33,243 nt of DNA from Pelomyxa schiedti (Eukaryota > Evosea > Pelobiontida > Pelomyxidae). Shown here piece by piece: positions 10,329 through 21,564 of this stretch. The stretch is from assembly GCA_020536535.1 (NCBI GenBank), contig JAHLWZ010000984.1:1-33243 (forward strand), in the 5' to 3' direction. The notes under the pieces are model-generated. The model saw only the letters and a list, made by a program, of their open reading frames with translations. It did not search any database and was not told where the DNA came from. The translations under genes and the position numbers were made by a program. The stretch's first letter is position 1; every line of letters starts with the position of its first letter.

Positions 10329-13300
10329 ATGGCAACGAGGGCTCCTAGGTCCACTGCCACAGCAACGGTGACGATGGTTGTTGAACAAAAGTTGCCAGGC
10401 GGGGCAAGGTACACGGGTCGCCTCGTCAACAACAAGCGCGACGGCAGGGGCACCTGGACGGGCACGACCGGCGAGGCCTACGACGGCCACTGGTGCGACG
10501 ACAGCCTGCACGGCCGCGGCCGGTACACCTGGCCCAGCGGCGACGCCAACGACGGCGAGTGGCACGCCGGCAAGCGCGACGGCTGGGGCGCCCACCGCCA
10601 CGCCGACGGCGGCCGCTTCGAGGGCCTCTGGAGGGACGGCAGCTGGAAGAGGGGCGCCTGGCACAGCAAGAACGGCGTCGACGTGTACGACGGCGAGTGG
10701 GCGTGGAACGAAACAGACGAGGTGTCTGACATGCAGGGGTGGGGCGTGCAGAGGAGGAAGAGGCAGGCGGACAGCGGCGGCGATGTGGCAACGACGACGA
10801 CGACGACGGTGTATGAGGGCGAGTGGGACGGCCACGAGTGGCACGGGAGGGGCACGTGGGTGTCGCCTGATGGCTCGGGTGACATCTACCACGGCATGTT
10901 TGAGCACGGCAAGAGGAGCGGGATTGGGAGGATGATGTTTGGCGGGGAGGGAGGGAGCTACGTCGGGGAGTGGGAGGACGACGTGTTCCACGGCCGGGGC
11001 GTGAGGCTGTGGGCAAACGGCGACAGGCACGAGGGCCAGTGGGTGTGTGGCAGGGAGGACGGCGAAGGGAGAAAGACGTGGGCGCGGGATGGGAAATCGT
11101 TCGATGGTGTTTGGGAAGTGGGTGCGATCAGGTCGGGCACAATGAGGTGGCCAAATGGTGACCAGTTCTCAGGAAGCTTCAGGGGGGATGGTGTTGTTGG
11201 GGAAGGAACAGCCACGTTCAGGAGTGGCAGTGGTGGGCCCACATCGGAAGTTAAAGGAACTCTGACTGAAAACGGTGTTTTCTGGGGATGTGAAAACGGC
11301 ATCAGCCATTGCATGGGAGGTGGAAACATGCTGTTGGAGGTGTGTGACTGTCTTGCCACGAATTTCTTCACTCTTTTCAACAGATCAAAGAGAGAAAGCA
11401 CAAAAAAAAGATTCAATCGTTGAAGCAAGAACTCCAACAAGCGAAACAGAAGCTGGACAAACAAACTGAATGTGAGTGTGTCCTCTCATTATCATTCTGT
11501 TTCTTTTATTCAGAGAATCAAAAAACCTTCACGGGCAGGCTTTGAGCACGTGTTGAAGCACATTCAACATGGTGTTTGGATGAAATCAATTGGACATGGT
11601 GAGACACAAGATGATGTTCAAGCCAGTGAGGTCTGTGTGATGAACAAGGTGTCAGTCACACTGGAAGGTCACAACACCACATTCCCTGAATCAATTTGTT
11701 CATTGTGCCCATTTGACAAGGTACAACCAAAGAAAGTGACGATTAAGGAAAAAAACAACACACACAGGTTGTGAAGATGGAAGTTGAGAAGCTGTTTGGA
11801 GTGGATGAAAACCAACAAGTTGTCGCTTTCTCCATGATCGATAATCCTGCCAAAGAAGTCATACTATCGCGATCATTGTCTGCCATGCCATTATCTCAAC
11901 TGGCACCCCATTTTCCTTTGGGGGATGTTCCAGGTCTTCTCTTTCTTCTTCAAAAACAAACACCCTCCACCCACAACACACAGAAGTGAAGGTGAGGATG
12001 ATGCCAGTCATGGCCATCAAAGAAGAAGAACTGAAATTTGTGTCGCCTTTGGGAACTGGAAGCTACGGGTCAGTGGGCAAGTTCATCCACACTCCCACAG
12101 GCAGAGAAGTTGCCGTGAAAACGCTTTATGACATCATTGCGTCAGACAGGAACATTGAGAGGTTCAGGCTTGAGGCAGAGGTATTTACATTCATCCATTC
12201 CTCACATTGCCAGTGTTTTCAGATGCAACATAATCAAACACACACAGATTGTGAGTGGGTTGAGGCACCCCAACATCCTGAAGTGTGTTGGAACATCAAT
12301 CACCACTGGAACTGGAAAACTTCAGATTGTGTCAGAGCTCATGTGTTGCAGTCTCAGGCAACTTCTGAAACTCTGTGCTGCAAAAACAACACAACTGAGC
12401 ATCAAAGAAGTTTCAGCCATTTCCTTGAATGTTGCCAAAGGAATGGACAGCCTCCACAGGTTCGTGTGAAAAATTCCTTCTCACTGGCATAACAACGACT
12501 ACCTCCACAGGCAAAACTTTATGCACCGTGACTTGAGCAGCAACAATGTTCTTTTTGACTCAAATGGAATCCCAAAAATTTGTGACTTTGGTACGACGGC
12601 TCCATCTGTATTCTTCACTTCCCACACAAAACAAACAGGTGTTTCCCGAGCAATAGATCTACCACAACAAGGAACAACTACAGGAACCATTGTGCCTGGA
12701 ACACCTGCTTACATGGCCCCACAAATGTTCACGACGCATTATTCATTTGAAGGTTGCAACAATTTTTATTAATTCGATAGAATAATAATCAAAATAAGAT
12801 TATTATTTTCAATAAATATTTACATTGTACTGCTGAACAGGAGACATTTGGGGGTTTGGAATTCTTGTTACGGAGATGCTGAACGGTGAAATTGTTGACT
12901 CCCCGTTTGAAACGCTCCCGGTCCAGTTCCAATCAAACTTCATGATTGAACAGAAGCGATTACTCACACCTCCGGATGTTGAAGGTTTTATTCCCTCTGC
13001 GGGTCTATCCATTCCGCTCATCCATTCAAACAGAGGTGGACAAACTGTGCCAGGAAATGGGGAGCCAGAAATCCAGTGACTCAGCGATTGCGAGTTGCCT
13101 CGGCCGTAGGAATGCTTCCATTGATGCCGTGATCCGCACAGCTCATTCTCCAGCAACAGCACCAGCAGCCGCGGACCTCATCGTTCTTGTTGTTCAGTCA
13201 TGCCTATCCATCCTTGGTGTGTTTGAGCTCCTTCTCACCCCTAACTACATATATGACTGGACCAACCAAATCACACACACAGAGAGTAACCGGCTGCCTT

Positions 13301-13446
13301 TCACAGTGATTTCTAAATTGCTGTTGTGTGTGTGCACCACCATCGTGGCGCACCACACAGGGAGGACTGCTGATCGAGTTACAGATGATCAAGTCAACGA
13401 GTCCATCAAACGGTGGCTCAATGCACTCCACACCTCGTCACACTGA
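10329..13446 (+). CDS. MORN-repeat / coiled-coil / protein-kinase fusion B
   Basis: Eleven exons: 10329-11339, 11384-11475, 11516-11720, 11768-11933, 11984-12180, 12248-12459, 12511-12590, 12639-12752, 12841-12984, 13034-13216 and 13283-13446, giving 855 residues. The layout equals gene A: about ten MORN motifs, coiled coil (IQSLKQELQQAKQKLDK), linker, kinase with GTGSYGSV, VAVK, HRDLSSNN, DFG, AYMAPQ and GDIWGFGIL. It lacks the intron that gene A has at 7713-7776 and instead codes LCAAKTTQ there. The donor of exon 2 is uncertain. The site used in gene A (11472, acceptor 11513) would give an immediate TAG. The model here uses a GT four bases downstream and an acceptor after CAGAG, which restores the frame. 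If that splice is not used, the product stops after the coiled coil. The first 750 bases are strikingly GC-rich. Confidence 0.82.
10362..10689 (+). repeat. GC-rich tract shared with the truncated MORN copy
   Basis: This segment of exon 1 matches 4171-4498 with about three differences in 328 bases. It is far more GC-rich than the homologous part of gene A (5758-6030), which has diverged widely. The two copies lie 6.2 kb apart in the same orientation. Recent partial duplication or GC-biased gene conversion explains this best. Confidence 0.8.
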
Positions 13447-13692
13447 GTTTACGGCTTGTCATCAAACCAAACCCGAAGATTTGATGGTTCCACTGCGCGG
13501 AAATCATGGTGACACCTTCACACCTCAATGTTTTTTTCCTCATTTCCTTTGGGGCGAACCTCTTCAACAAACAACATGAACAAAGGCCCAGAGTCAGCGC
13601 AAGGGCCCTTGAAGGTCGAGCATTGTAGGTCCTTCCCCTCTTTTTCCTTTCTTCTGTCGGACACGAGAATCAAAGTCAACCGAAAAGAAGGC

Positions 13693-16040
13693 ATGGACAA
13701 GCGAAGTTATCCGTCATCGTCGTCACCGTCACATGTTCTCGAAGTGTCGCGTCTTGTGTTGGACATGGTGGTGAGGCCTGGTTGGCTCGACAACGACCGC
13801 AAACGCGAGCACAAGGTATGCAGGAACACGGACCTGTTCCGTGTCGGCGAGGCGATGTTCCCCCTGGTCGGGGTCGTGTGCTCCAGGGCAATCGCACTTG
13901 GTGTCGCTCGCCGCGAGAATCGATACTATGCGATCACGAGTGCTGCCAGTGTCCCTGCCCCTCGCTGCGTCGCTTGGCTCATCAACAACAGGGACTGGTG
14001 CTTCCACAAGAACACGTTTGGTCGTCGAGTTTTACTGCAACCCACACCATCAGCAGCAGTCACTGCAGCTGCAACTGAAACAGAGGGCACAATCAGCAGC
14101 CACCACAGAGGTGTAGCGACACGAGATTGTTGTGGAGTGGGAGTGGTGGTGGAGGAGCAACAACGTCGTGATTGGGGGGAGTCATTGTCTGCTGTGAAGG
14201 AGGTTGTGGCTGCACTCATGGGTTTGTGCATCGGTGGCCACCTGCTGATGGCCAAGGCAATGCTGGGATTCGGCCTAAGTGATGGAGCAGTGACTAATGG
14301 CGGGCAATGTTTGTGGGATGGGTGGGGCGTTTTTGGCTGGGGGTTGTTGAACAAGGAAGTGAGAAACGGGTTGAGGGAAAGGGTGATTGAGTATGTGAGG
14401 GAAGATTGTGGGAAATTCATGTTCCTGGAGCGCCTGTGTGGAACTGGTGGCAACTTGGATGTTGTCAAGTGGTTCGTGGATGAGGTTATGGGAGGTGTGG
14501 AGCATGGAAACGAAACAACTCTGCGTTTGGTTCTGCATGAGCCCCTGAAGACGTGCTTGGGGCGTGGGAACATGGAAGTTTTCAAGTGGCTGTTTGACAA
14601 ACTTGAGATGGGGGCCAAACCACTGGCTCAACCTGAGCACAAGGATCTATTCTTTGCCTGCGCCTTTGGAGAGTGTCCTGGAAATTTCAAGTGGTGCCTT
14701 GAGAATTTACAGGTGGGAAACAGCAAGGAAACTCTTGTTCGAATACTGCTGAAAAACAGACACGCAACTGTGAAGGATTTTCAATGGCTTGAAGGTGATA
14801 TCTGTGAACATGGACTTAGTGGTTGGTACCTTGTTTTCGAAGCGATTCGAAAAGTCGATGTCGCCAAGTGGTTGCTTACTTTGTTACCCTCCAACAGGCT
14901 GGACGAGCATGAATTCAATTGCCTCTGCAAAAATACTGGAGACACAGAATTTGTTGAGTGGTTGATAAATGCAAAGAATTGTACTCCCACAACAGAGTCC
15001 TTTGTATCAGCATGTTCAACATCAGCAAAGCATGGTTCATCACTTGCAAAGTGGCTTTCAACGAGGGTGACACTCTCAGAGTCTGACATCATACACTCCC
15101 TGGTTCAGGCACTCCGTTGGAACAACATCGAGGTGGCAGAATGGCTGGAGGGTACCTTCCACGTGATGCAGTCAATCAACAGCAACCCAGAGATTGCAGG
15201 AAACGCATTGGAAGAGCTATGCGAGGGGTGCCCGCAAGTTATCACAGACAGGTTGGATGGTTTGAAGTGGTTCATCAAGCACCTCTCCTCACCCTCTTCA
15301 CTGAAAATGAGCTCCATTCACAACGCTGTTTCCAGGGCATTGACGGATCCCCTTCCTGATACTGCTGCGTTTGTGTTGGAAAGCTTCCCGCAGTTTGATC
15401 CTCACGTTGACCAAGCACTGCTTAATAAGGTCACATTGGCCTTCATGAAGTTCAACCAGAGTGCACTCACCAAGTTGGTTTATGCTGATGGCTCTTCATT
15501 GTTGACACCTGAGTCTGCTGCGCAGTGCCTCACATCCAGTGATTTCTATCCATTCTCCAGCAAGACTGTCAAGTGGGTGATTCGCAGGTTCAACCTGCAG
15601 TACGACCACATCAGAGCCAACAACAACCTTCTGCTTTTCAAGTTGTTGTCTTGGAAGAAGAATGGGTGTGCTCAGTGGCTTCTTGACTCCTTTGACATCC
15701 CTCTGAATGATGTATGTTCTAGTCCACTTTAAACACAAAGTCCCAAAAACAACAAAAGGTTACTGAAATGGCCAGAACCTGCACTGAATTTAATTGCCTT
15801 GACCTTGTTGGATGGAAGTTGCTCGAGAGGCATTTTTACCCCAAAATTGATGCTGCAATGATTCGGAGTCACTTCATTCCAATGCTTTCCAAGTCACCAC
15901 ATGTGGCAATACACACCATCCACTCCTTTGGAATCACCCTCAATGAGTTCCATGCCTTTGTGAAAACGCAAAGTATTTACAGAGTTTCTGAAGCCACAAA
16001 GATTTGGTTGGGAATGATTGATCCCCACTCTCTTCTGTAA
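13693..16040 (+). CDS. Ankyrin-like repeat protein B
   Basis: There are two exons, 13693-15711 and 15759-16040, with a 47-nt intron at the same codon as in gene A, giving 766 residues. I chose the ATG at 13693 (MDKRSYPSSSS) because homology with gene A begins there. The frame is open 165 bases further upstream, but that part has no counterpart in A. The same K-W-L units recur (DVVKWFVDEV, EVFKWLFDKL, VAKWLLTLL, LAKWLSTRV, EVAEWLEGTF). Several blocks of about 95-105 bases are identical to gene A, for example 14167-14271 against 2070-2174 and about 15020-15115 against 2923-3018, while the rest is diverged. It is a scaffold-type protein without a visible enzyme domain; the partner is unknown. 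Confidence 0.85.
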
Positions 16041-16248
16041 TTTAAGACAACTCTTTCCCTGTGTTTTTTTCCAACACAACATAAGTAACATTCACACTGG
16101 TGGTGTTTTGTGATTGGACTCAGGAACCGGATTTTGGGACTCAATGCACTGTCTCCTGCAATCCTCATCTTCACTGAGAATGACTCACTACAAACCTGGC
16201 GTGACTAGATCGTTCTGCGTCGTGGATGTTTTGGGTGATCAAATAAAA

Positions 16249-17175
16249 ATGATGGACCAGGTGCGGGAGATGGTGACGTCGGTTCGGCGTATGAAGAAGC
16301 GCCAGGTACCCCACACACTTATGGGTGTATTTGTTCGCAGCAAAATCCTTTTGTTGTGGGGGAAAATATCTGTCTCTATGTCTTTTTTTTTTTCAACGTT
16401 GGGTACTCATTGATGTGATGTGATGTGATGTGTGTGTGTGCAGTTCATGCAGACGTGTATCAATTTTGGACAAATTGTTGCTTCTGCACTCATAATTTGG
16501 AAAACATTGATGATCCTCTCTGGGAGTGAGAGCCCCATTGTAGTTGTTCTCAGGTAAAAACCTACTACTTGATATATTTCAATAAGTAATTACAGTTGTT
16601 AATACTGAATGCCCGCGACTTTTGTACTTTCACTCACGACTTACCTCTGGTTGCAGCGGAAGCATGGAACCTTCTTTCAAGAGGGGAGACCTTCTCTTCC
16701 TGGTCAACTATGAGGGTCCTTACAATGAAGGAGACATCGTGGTTTATAACGTTGATGGACGTGACATTCCCATTGTCCACAGAATTCTTAGAACGCATTT
16801 GAAGTAAGTATTCCCGTATAATCCGGCATCGTTTGTTCCACTTCTCCCCCTTCCAGCCACCAAATTTCCAAACCCCTAACCGCATCGGCAGTGAAGATGG
16901 CAGTCTGAAAATGCTCACAAAGGGCGATAACAATCCTGTTGATGACCGAGGCTTATACCAACAAGGCAAACTGTGGCTTTATCCAAATCAAGTTATCGGC
17001 CGCGCGAAAGGGTGTGCACTTGCACCTCAATTTTTACCAACTCACTCAAATTCTAACAACGCCAAGGTACCTCCCCTACGTCGGGATGATCACCATCGTT
17101 ATGACCGACTATCCCATGCTCAAATGGGGGATGATTGCCATCCTTGCAATTTTCGTTCTTATCAATAGAGAATAA
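16249..17175 (+). CDS. SEC11: Signal peptidase complex catalytic subunit SEC11
   Basis: Five exons (16249-16305, 16444-16553, 16657-16803, 16892-17011, 17067-17175) give 180 residues, the normal family length. SEC11 is the membrane-anchored serine protease that removes signal peptides in the ER. After a short cytosolic N terminus comes one membrane segment ([20 protein letters not shown]), then SGSMEPSF with the catalytic Ser next to Met, GDLLFLVN, and GDIVVYNV...IPIVHRI with the His that replaces the bacterial Lys. The [11 protein letters not shown] block and a C-terminal [17 protein letters not shown] follow, then a final hydrophobic segment ending NRE. Two ATGs are adjacent (16249 and 16252). 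The gene converges on the TRIM-PARP gene with a gap of only 52 bases. It is not part of the surrounding duplicated family, though a relic of its 5' end sits near 8980-9170. Confidence 0.95.
16410..16440 (+). repeat. TGATG / TG repeat in SEC11 intron 1
   Basis: Four TGATG units are followed by a TG run immediately before the intron 1 acceptor CAG (16443). It acts as part of the polypyrimidine-poor 3' end of a 138-nt intron, long for this window. Confidence 0.85.
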
Positions 17176-17227
17176 CCCCATAGCTTTACTCTCATGGTAA
17201 GGATTTTTTTATTTATTTTTTGGTGGA

Positions 17228-20200
17228 TCAACTGGCAAAGTGGACCAGGTACCTTATTCTGGCCTGTTCTACACGGTACACTATGTGTTGGTGCTCTACA
17301 CATGAGACATTCTTGTATGGTGAATCGATGATGTGGCCAACTGGTACTACTACATTGTCCCTGTGTTGTTGTGGTGATTGGATTGTTAGTGTAAAGCATG
17401 GTGGATAGGACTACACTCACTCTATTGTCATCTGGTCGGCTGGATTTGGTTCTTGGTAACCAAGGGCCCAGGTGGAATCAAACCCGGGAAGTGCCTTTTC
17501 CATGTACTGGTCACGAGGGAGCTGGGCCGGCTTGCCAAGTGCCACCTCAACCAAGAGCATGCAGAACTTAAAGGCATTAGGGGGAATTGTGTGTCGTGAT
17601 ATTGAATGGAATACATCGGAATGCTGTGACCGGCAATAGCGGGAAGCAAGCTGAGCAATGTCGGCAAAGTAGACTATTTGTTTTTTGGACCAGTGTGAGG
17701 AAGAAAAGTACTTACGGCCTTTGCCAAAGCGGTAGCCAGAGGCAGGGGCTTCCGGAGGGGCAATTCGGAGACCTTGGGATATGATTCCAACGAACTAATG
17801 AATGGTCAATGGAAAAAATCACAATGCAGAAACAGAACATTGGTTAAGCAGGACCCGTGCCATAGGAGCTTTCTGTTGCCAAGTACTTTGCTTGGTTCAA
17901 ATCTATCAGATTCTCCTGCCCTGCCATGATGTTAGTTCTTTGCGGAAGAGGTAGAATTTACCTGTCAACACGGTAAATGTTCTTTATTGTTGGGGTGGAT
18001 CTTGGGTGTGTATTTGTGACATATCTAGGAGTAATCAGTTTCCAAACAAGCATAAAACATAATATCTTACTTTTGAATCATTTGCCAATCCTCTGAGCCG
18101 GGTTCGACTGGTTCGATTGCTGCATTCAGCTTGGCATAACATGCATCCACGGAGTTTCTGTCATCTGAGTCTGTCTCTTGAATTATCTTGGTAGCAATCT
18201 CAATATCCGCCAGAGCTCCGACAAGGCGAATTTTATCCTTCAGCATTTCTTGGTTGTTGATAACTGTATTGAAGTTGAATTGGCGAAAAAAGTTCTCAGG
18301 GAAAGTACCAGGTGGCCTAACACGCCCGGTGATGTGTGGGATCTTCCTTCGAAATTGTTACTAAAAACTGGAATTAAAGTTGAGTTACACATAGAAAAGT
18401 GAAGAGTATTGTTCCAAAAGATCGAAGTTTGGGTGTGGCTTTTCCAACTCTTCCTCGATTTTCTTCAAAAAAGAATAGCCTGACTGTATGGAAGCCTTGG
18501 TAAGTTTACCTACCAAGGATCCCGTAAGTGTATTAAGCGCACTGAGGAGAATACTAACCAAGAGGACTTTTTTTCACATCGAACTCCAAATCAGTCATTA
18601 TTCTCTACGAATACAATTACAACTACTATGCCAAAATTTACATCAGGTACCTCCATCATTTTCAAATCAAAAATCATTTTAATGAGCGACTGTACACGTG
18701 GCTCCAGGGTCGAAGTAGTGGCAGCCTTCTTTGCAGCTGCAGTACCCTGTGAAAAAGAATGAGACTTGCTGGCTAAACCAAGGTTCTAAAAATTTAGACC
18801 AATTGTTCAGGGTCGGGTTTAGGAGTGCAATCTATTTCAATCAACGTGTACAACCCACTGCGGGGACTAAAGTTCTCTCTGTTGGACCAATGGTTGGCAG
18901 TCTTCGCTGTAAATCTAGTTCACTATTTAGAGGTGGATTTTAGTGTGGGAGTGGGGTAACTTGGCTTCAAACTGTTTTTTTGCCCTATCTAGGGAGCAGG
19001 GTGGGAACAGCTTGTTTTGACCACGTTCTCCAACTGCAGAGTAATGAAAAAATGGTTTAAGTGTACTCAGTTCATACCTCTTCCCCATCTATTCCACACA
19101 TAAAAGTTACTGGAATCTTTATCTTCCTGAAGAAGTTGGATTGCATAGAATTTGTTGTTGTTATTCCTAATGTTCGTTTGATTCAACATGCAGTCCCAAA
19201 TTGTATCTGATTCCTCATAGACATGATACTTTTCAGAATGAGGAACATATGTATCAACAGCAGCAAGTCCCTTGACAATTACGTGTTTTTTCTGTCACAC
19301 GTTGGCCAAATGTTAAGAACTATGAAGGTAAACCTGTCGAGGAGCTGAAGGTGATTGGGGTCGTTCCAGTTCCTGTGGGGGCTCTGGGGTTGTTGATGAA
19401 GTTGTCGAAGTGGTAGATGTTGTAGTTGAGGTTGTTGGGGCTTCCGTGACAGCCTCCTCTGTACCTGGGGGAGGAACAAGTTTTGGTGGCTCAGTATCCA
19501 CTTCCAAAGGTGGTCCTGTGCGATGTGTGAGCAATACTGCGATTCGTATTGTCAACATACCAACAAGAGACAACGATCCGATCTGAGCAATAAGTGACAC
19601 AATGGATTGTGAGTCAGCGACTTGGATGCCAAATTTTAGGGTCCCACTTTGTGATTGAATCGGTGGTCAGAACCTGCAAGAAAGTGTCATTTCCACGGAA
19701 ATGAATTTGTAATAATGCACGCCTTAAGTATGCTCCGGCATTGTTGGATTGTCTCTGCAAGAAGGGGCAAGTTGGTGCCTTCTTTAAGAGGCAATTCAAA
19801 TCTATGTGATGCGGCCTCAATTTGTGCTGACAGACACTCCAGGTGACTCAGCCTCTCTGCTGCCCGGAAATCTTTGTTTTGTCAAGTTACTCTAGGGAAA
19901 GGATAATTGTCAACAAAGTTCAAACCACAGGCTGCCTTCAACTTGGAGCTGGCCTCAAGCAAAGCGGTTCTTTTCTTCTCAACCTCTTCAGAAATTCGGG
20001 CAAACTGAACAGTGACATCATTCTCAAACTTGGTGATTATCTTTGGGAAGAAGGTTGATGCCAGGGAAGGAGAGAATTGGACTGTTACCTCAGCATAATT
20101 GCTGGTTTCAGTGAGAACTTCATCCTGAAGCAAAGAAAGAGAATTGAAGCGGTCTTTGAGTTCCTGGATGCAAGCAGACAGTGTTTTGTGGCACTCGTCA

Positions 20201-21407
20201 CTCCAATCGTTGATTGGAACTACATTGTGCCCTTTGTGTGAACCAAACTGGGCACACACCATGCAAATTGCACGTTGGCATAGTTCATGATTATCAGCTG
20301 TTGTTGATGACTTGCAGAACAGTTTCAGAGGTTCGTTATGCTCCTTGCATTTCATGATCTGTGTGGGTGGGAAAAGGTGTTGTCTGGCCGAAAGGTCACC
20401 TGCTGTTGGATTGGTGGCGCTCAACTGAGTTAGAGTAATACATGTGGAGTTCCTCAAATCACACACGCGATCATGCATCGAGCACATAGAACATCCGCAG
20501 TCTGCACATGTGACAGTTGCCTCACTTTCACATTCCATGGAGCAACTCACGCTTTTCGGTGCTGTGTGTAAGTGAATTTGTTGTTTGATTGTTGTTGTGC
20601 GATTACCTGCTTTGAATGTATTGATTGCCGGGAACAGTGCCTCATTAACAGCGAGGGCCTCACTTGTCTTGAGTGACCTTGGAACCACTCCCATTGCCCC
20701 GCACAACGGGCACTTGATTGGATCAGTCAAAGTGTCAGCACTCTCACTCCCTTTGCTTGTTCCACCAGCCTGCCAGAAAACCAGTTCATATATCATTATA
20801 CCATCAGCAAAACCCAGTTGAAAAATCCCGCATAGACTAACTTCTCGGAGCCCGCATTATTACGAATTATTCAGCAGCATTATTAGCGACGCATGTATTA
20901 TACCCATAATTTCCATACCTCAGTCACAGCAGCAACCCCCACCCCCTTCCCCGGCAAGCGCGACGACGACGACGCGGCCCCCTGCCCCCCCCCGCCGCGG
21001 CGGGGGCTGCACAGGATGGCGAGCGCCCTGCCCGCGTCGGCGCACGCCCCGCACACCGTGTGCCCGCACCCGCACGACCCCGGCATCACCGCCGGCCACG
21101 CCCCCGCCCCCGCCCCCGTGCCCGTGCTTGTTGTGCTTGTGGTTGTGCTTGTTCTTGCGGTGGGGCTGGTGGTGCCCGGCGCGGCGGGCGTTGGGGATCG
21201 GCACTCGTAGAGCCGGCCGCACACGCCGCAGCGCACGCGTTCGTAGTCGACAGCGTCTGCACCAGAAGTGTAATTTTGCGGAAACATTGGCAACGGTCCC
21301 TTTTCTAAATCTTGTTTGTTGGAAAGGGCACCTTGGGAAGCGGCAAAATTGGTTGAGTCCTCAAGCGTTGGGAAGAGAATTGGTACCGCTATTTTCAGCT
21401 TCTCCAT
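17228..21407 (-). CDS. TRIM-like RING/B-box protein fused to WGR-PARP
   Basis: Eighteen exons keep phase: 21407-20919, 20769-19926, 19871-19697, 19646-19561, 19515-19334, 19291-19078, 19033-18961, 18914-18800, 18746-18651, 18604-18559, 18509-18389, 18346-18309, 18263-18071, 18024-17962, 17920-17839, 17794-17716, 17673-17421, 17360-17228. This gives 1093 residues, or 1078 if a probable 45-nt intron (20562-20606) is removed. Domains in order: RING (C60, C63, C112, H116, C119, C122, C183, C186) with long low-complexity loops; two B-boxes (CADCGCSMCSMHD; AICMVCAQFGSHKGH); coiled coil; a Thr/Pro linker; WGR (FYVWNRWGR); the PARP helical domain (IMTDLEFDVKKSPLGKLTK); and the PARP catalytic domain (LLWHGS, GYRFGKGLYFADI, ending VYRVEQARIRYLVHF). 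A PARP would be expected to modify targets with ADP-ribose in the nucleus, and the RING to recruit ubiquitin-conjugating enzyme. The Glu of the H-Y-E triad is Gln. An in-frame ATG at 21455 is an alternative start. Confidence 0.85.
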
Positions 21408-21564
21408 TTCTTTGTTGTGTGATAACTTTTTTCCTGGTTCACAATAAATGCTCATTGGCAATGTTTGGTAATTAACAAACTTTTTTTTTTTTCTGTCACT
21501 GTTGGCTATGTTTACACAAGGTGGATAACCACAATTTGAGGGGATGTCGGGAGTGACCACAAGA

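Noticed and set aside
10287-11030. Long - strand ORF opposite the MORN exon of kinase B, with similar ones at 4120-4654
   Set aside because: It is antisense to a clear MORN coding exon. The high GC content removes stops in all frames, and the Ala/Val/Pro- or Arg-rich translations have no domain pattern.
17421-19558. A separate PARP gene starting at the in-frame ATG at 19558 and ending at the TGA at 17417
   Set aside because: The ATG lies within a canonical intron (19516-19560). The TGA is avoided by a GTGAGT donor that leads to a last exon with the expected PARP C-terminal strand.
20340-20385. Intron between the two B-boxes (GTGACC...CACAG)
   Set aside because: Splicing there would remove 41 nt and break the frame, whereas reading through stays open into the second B-box.
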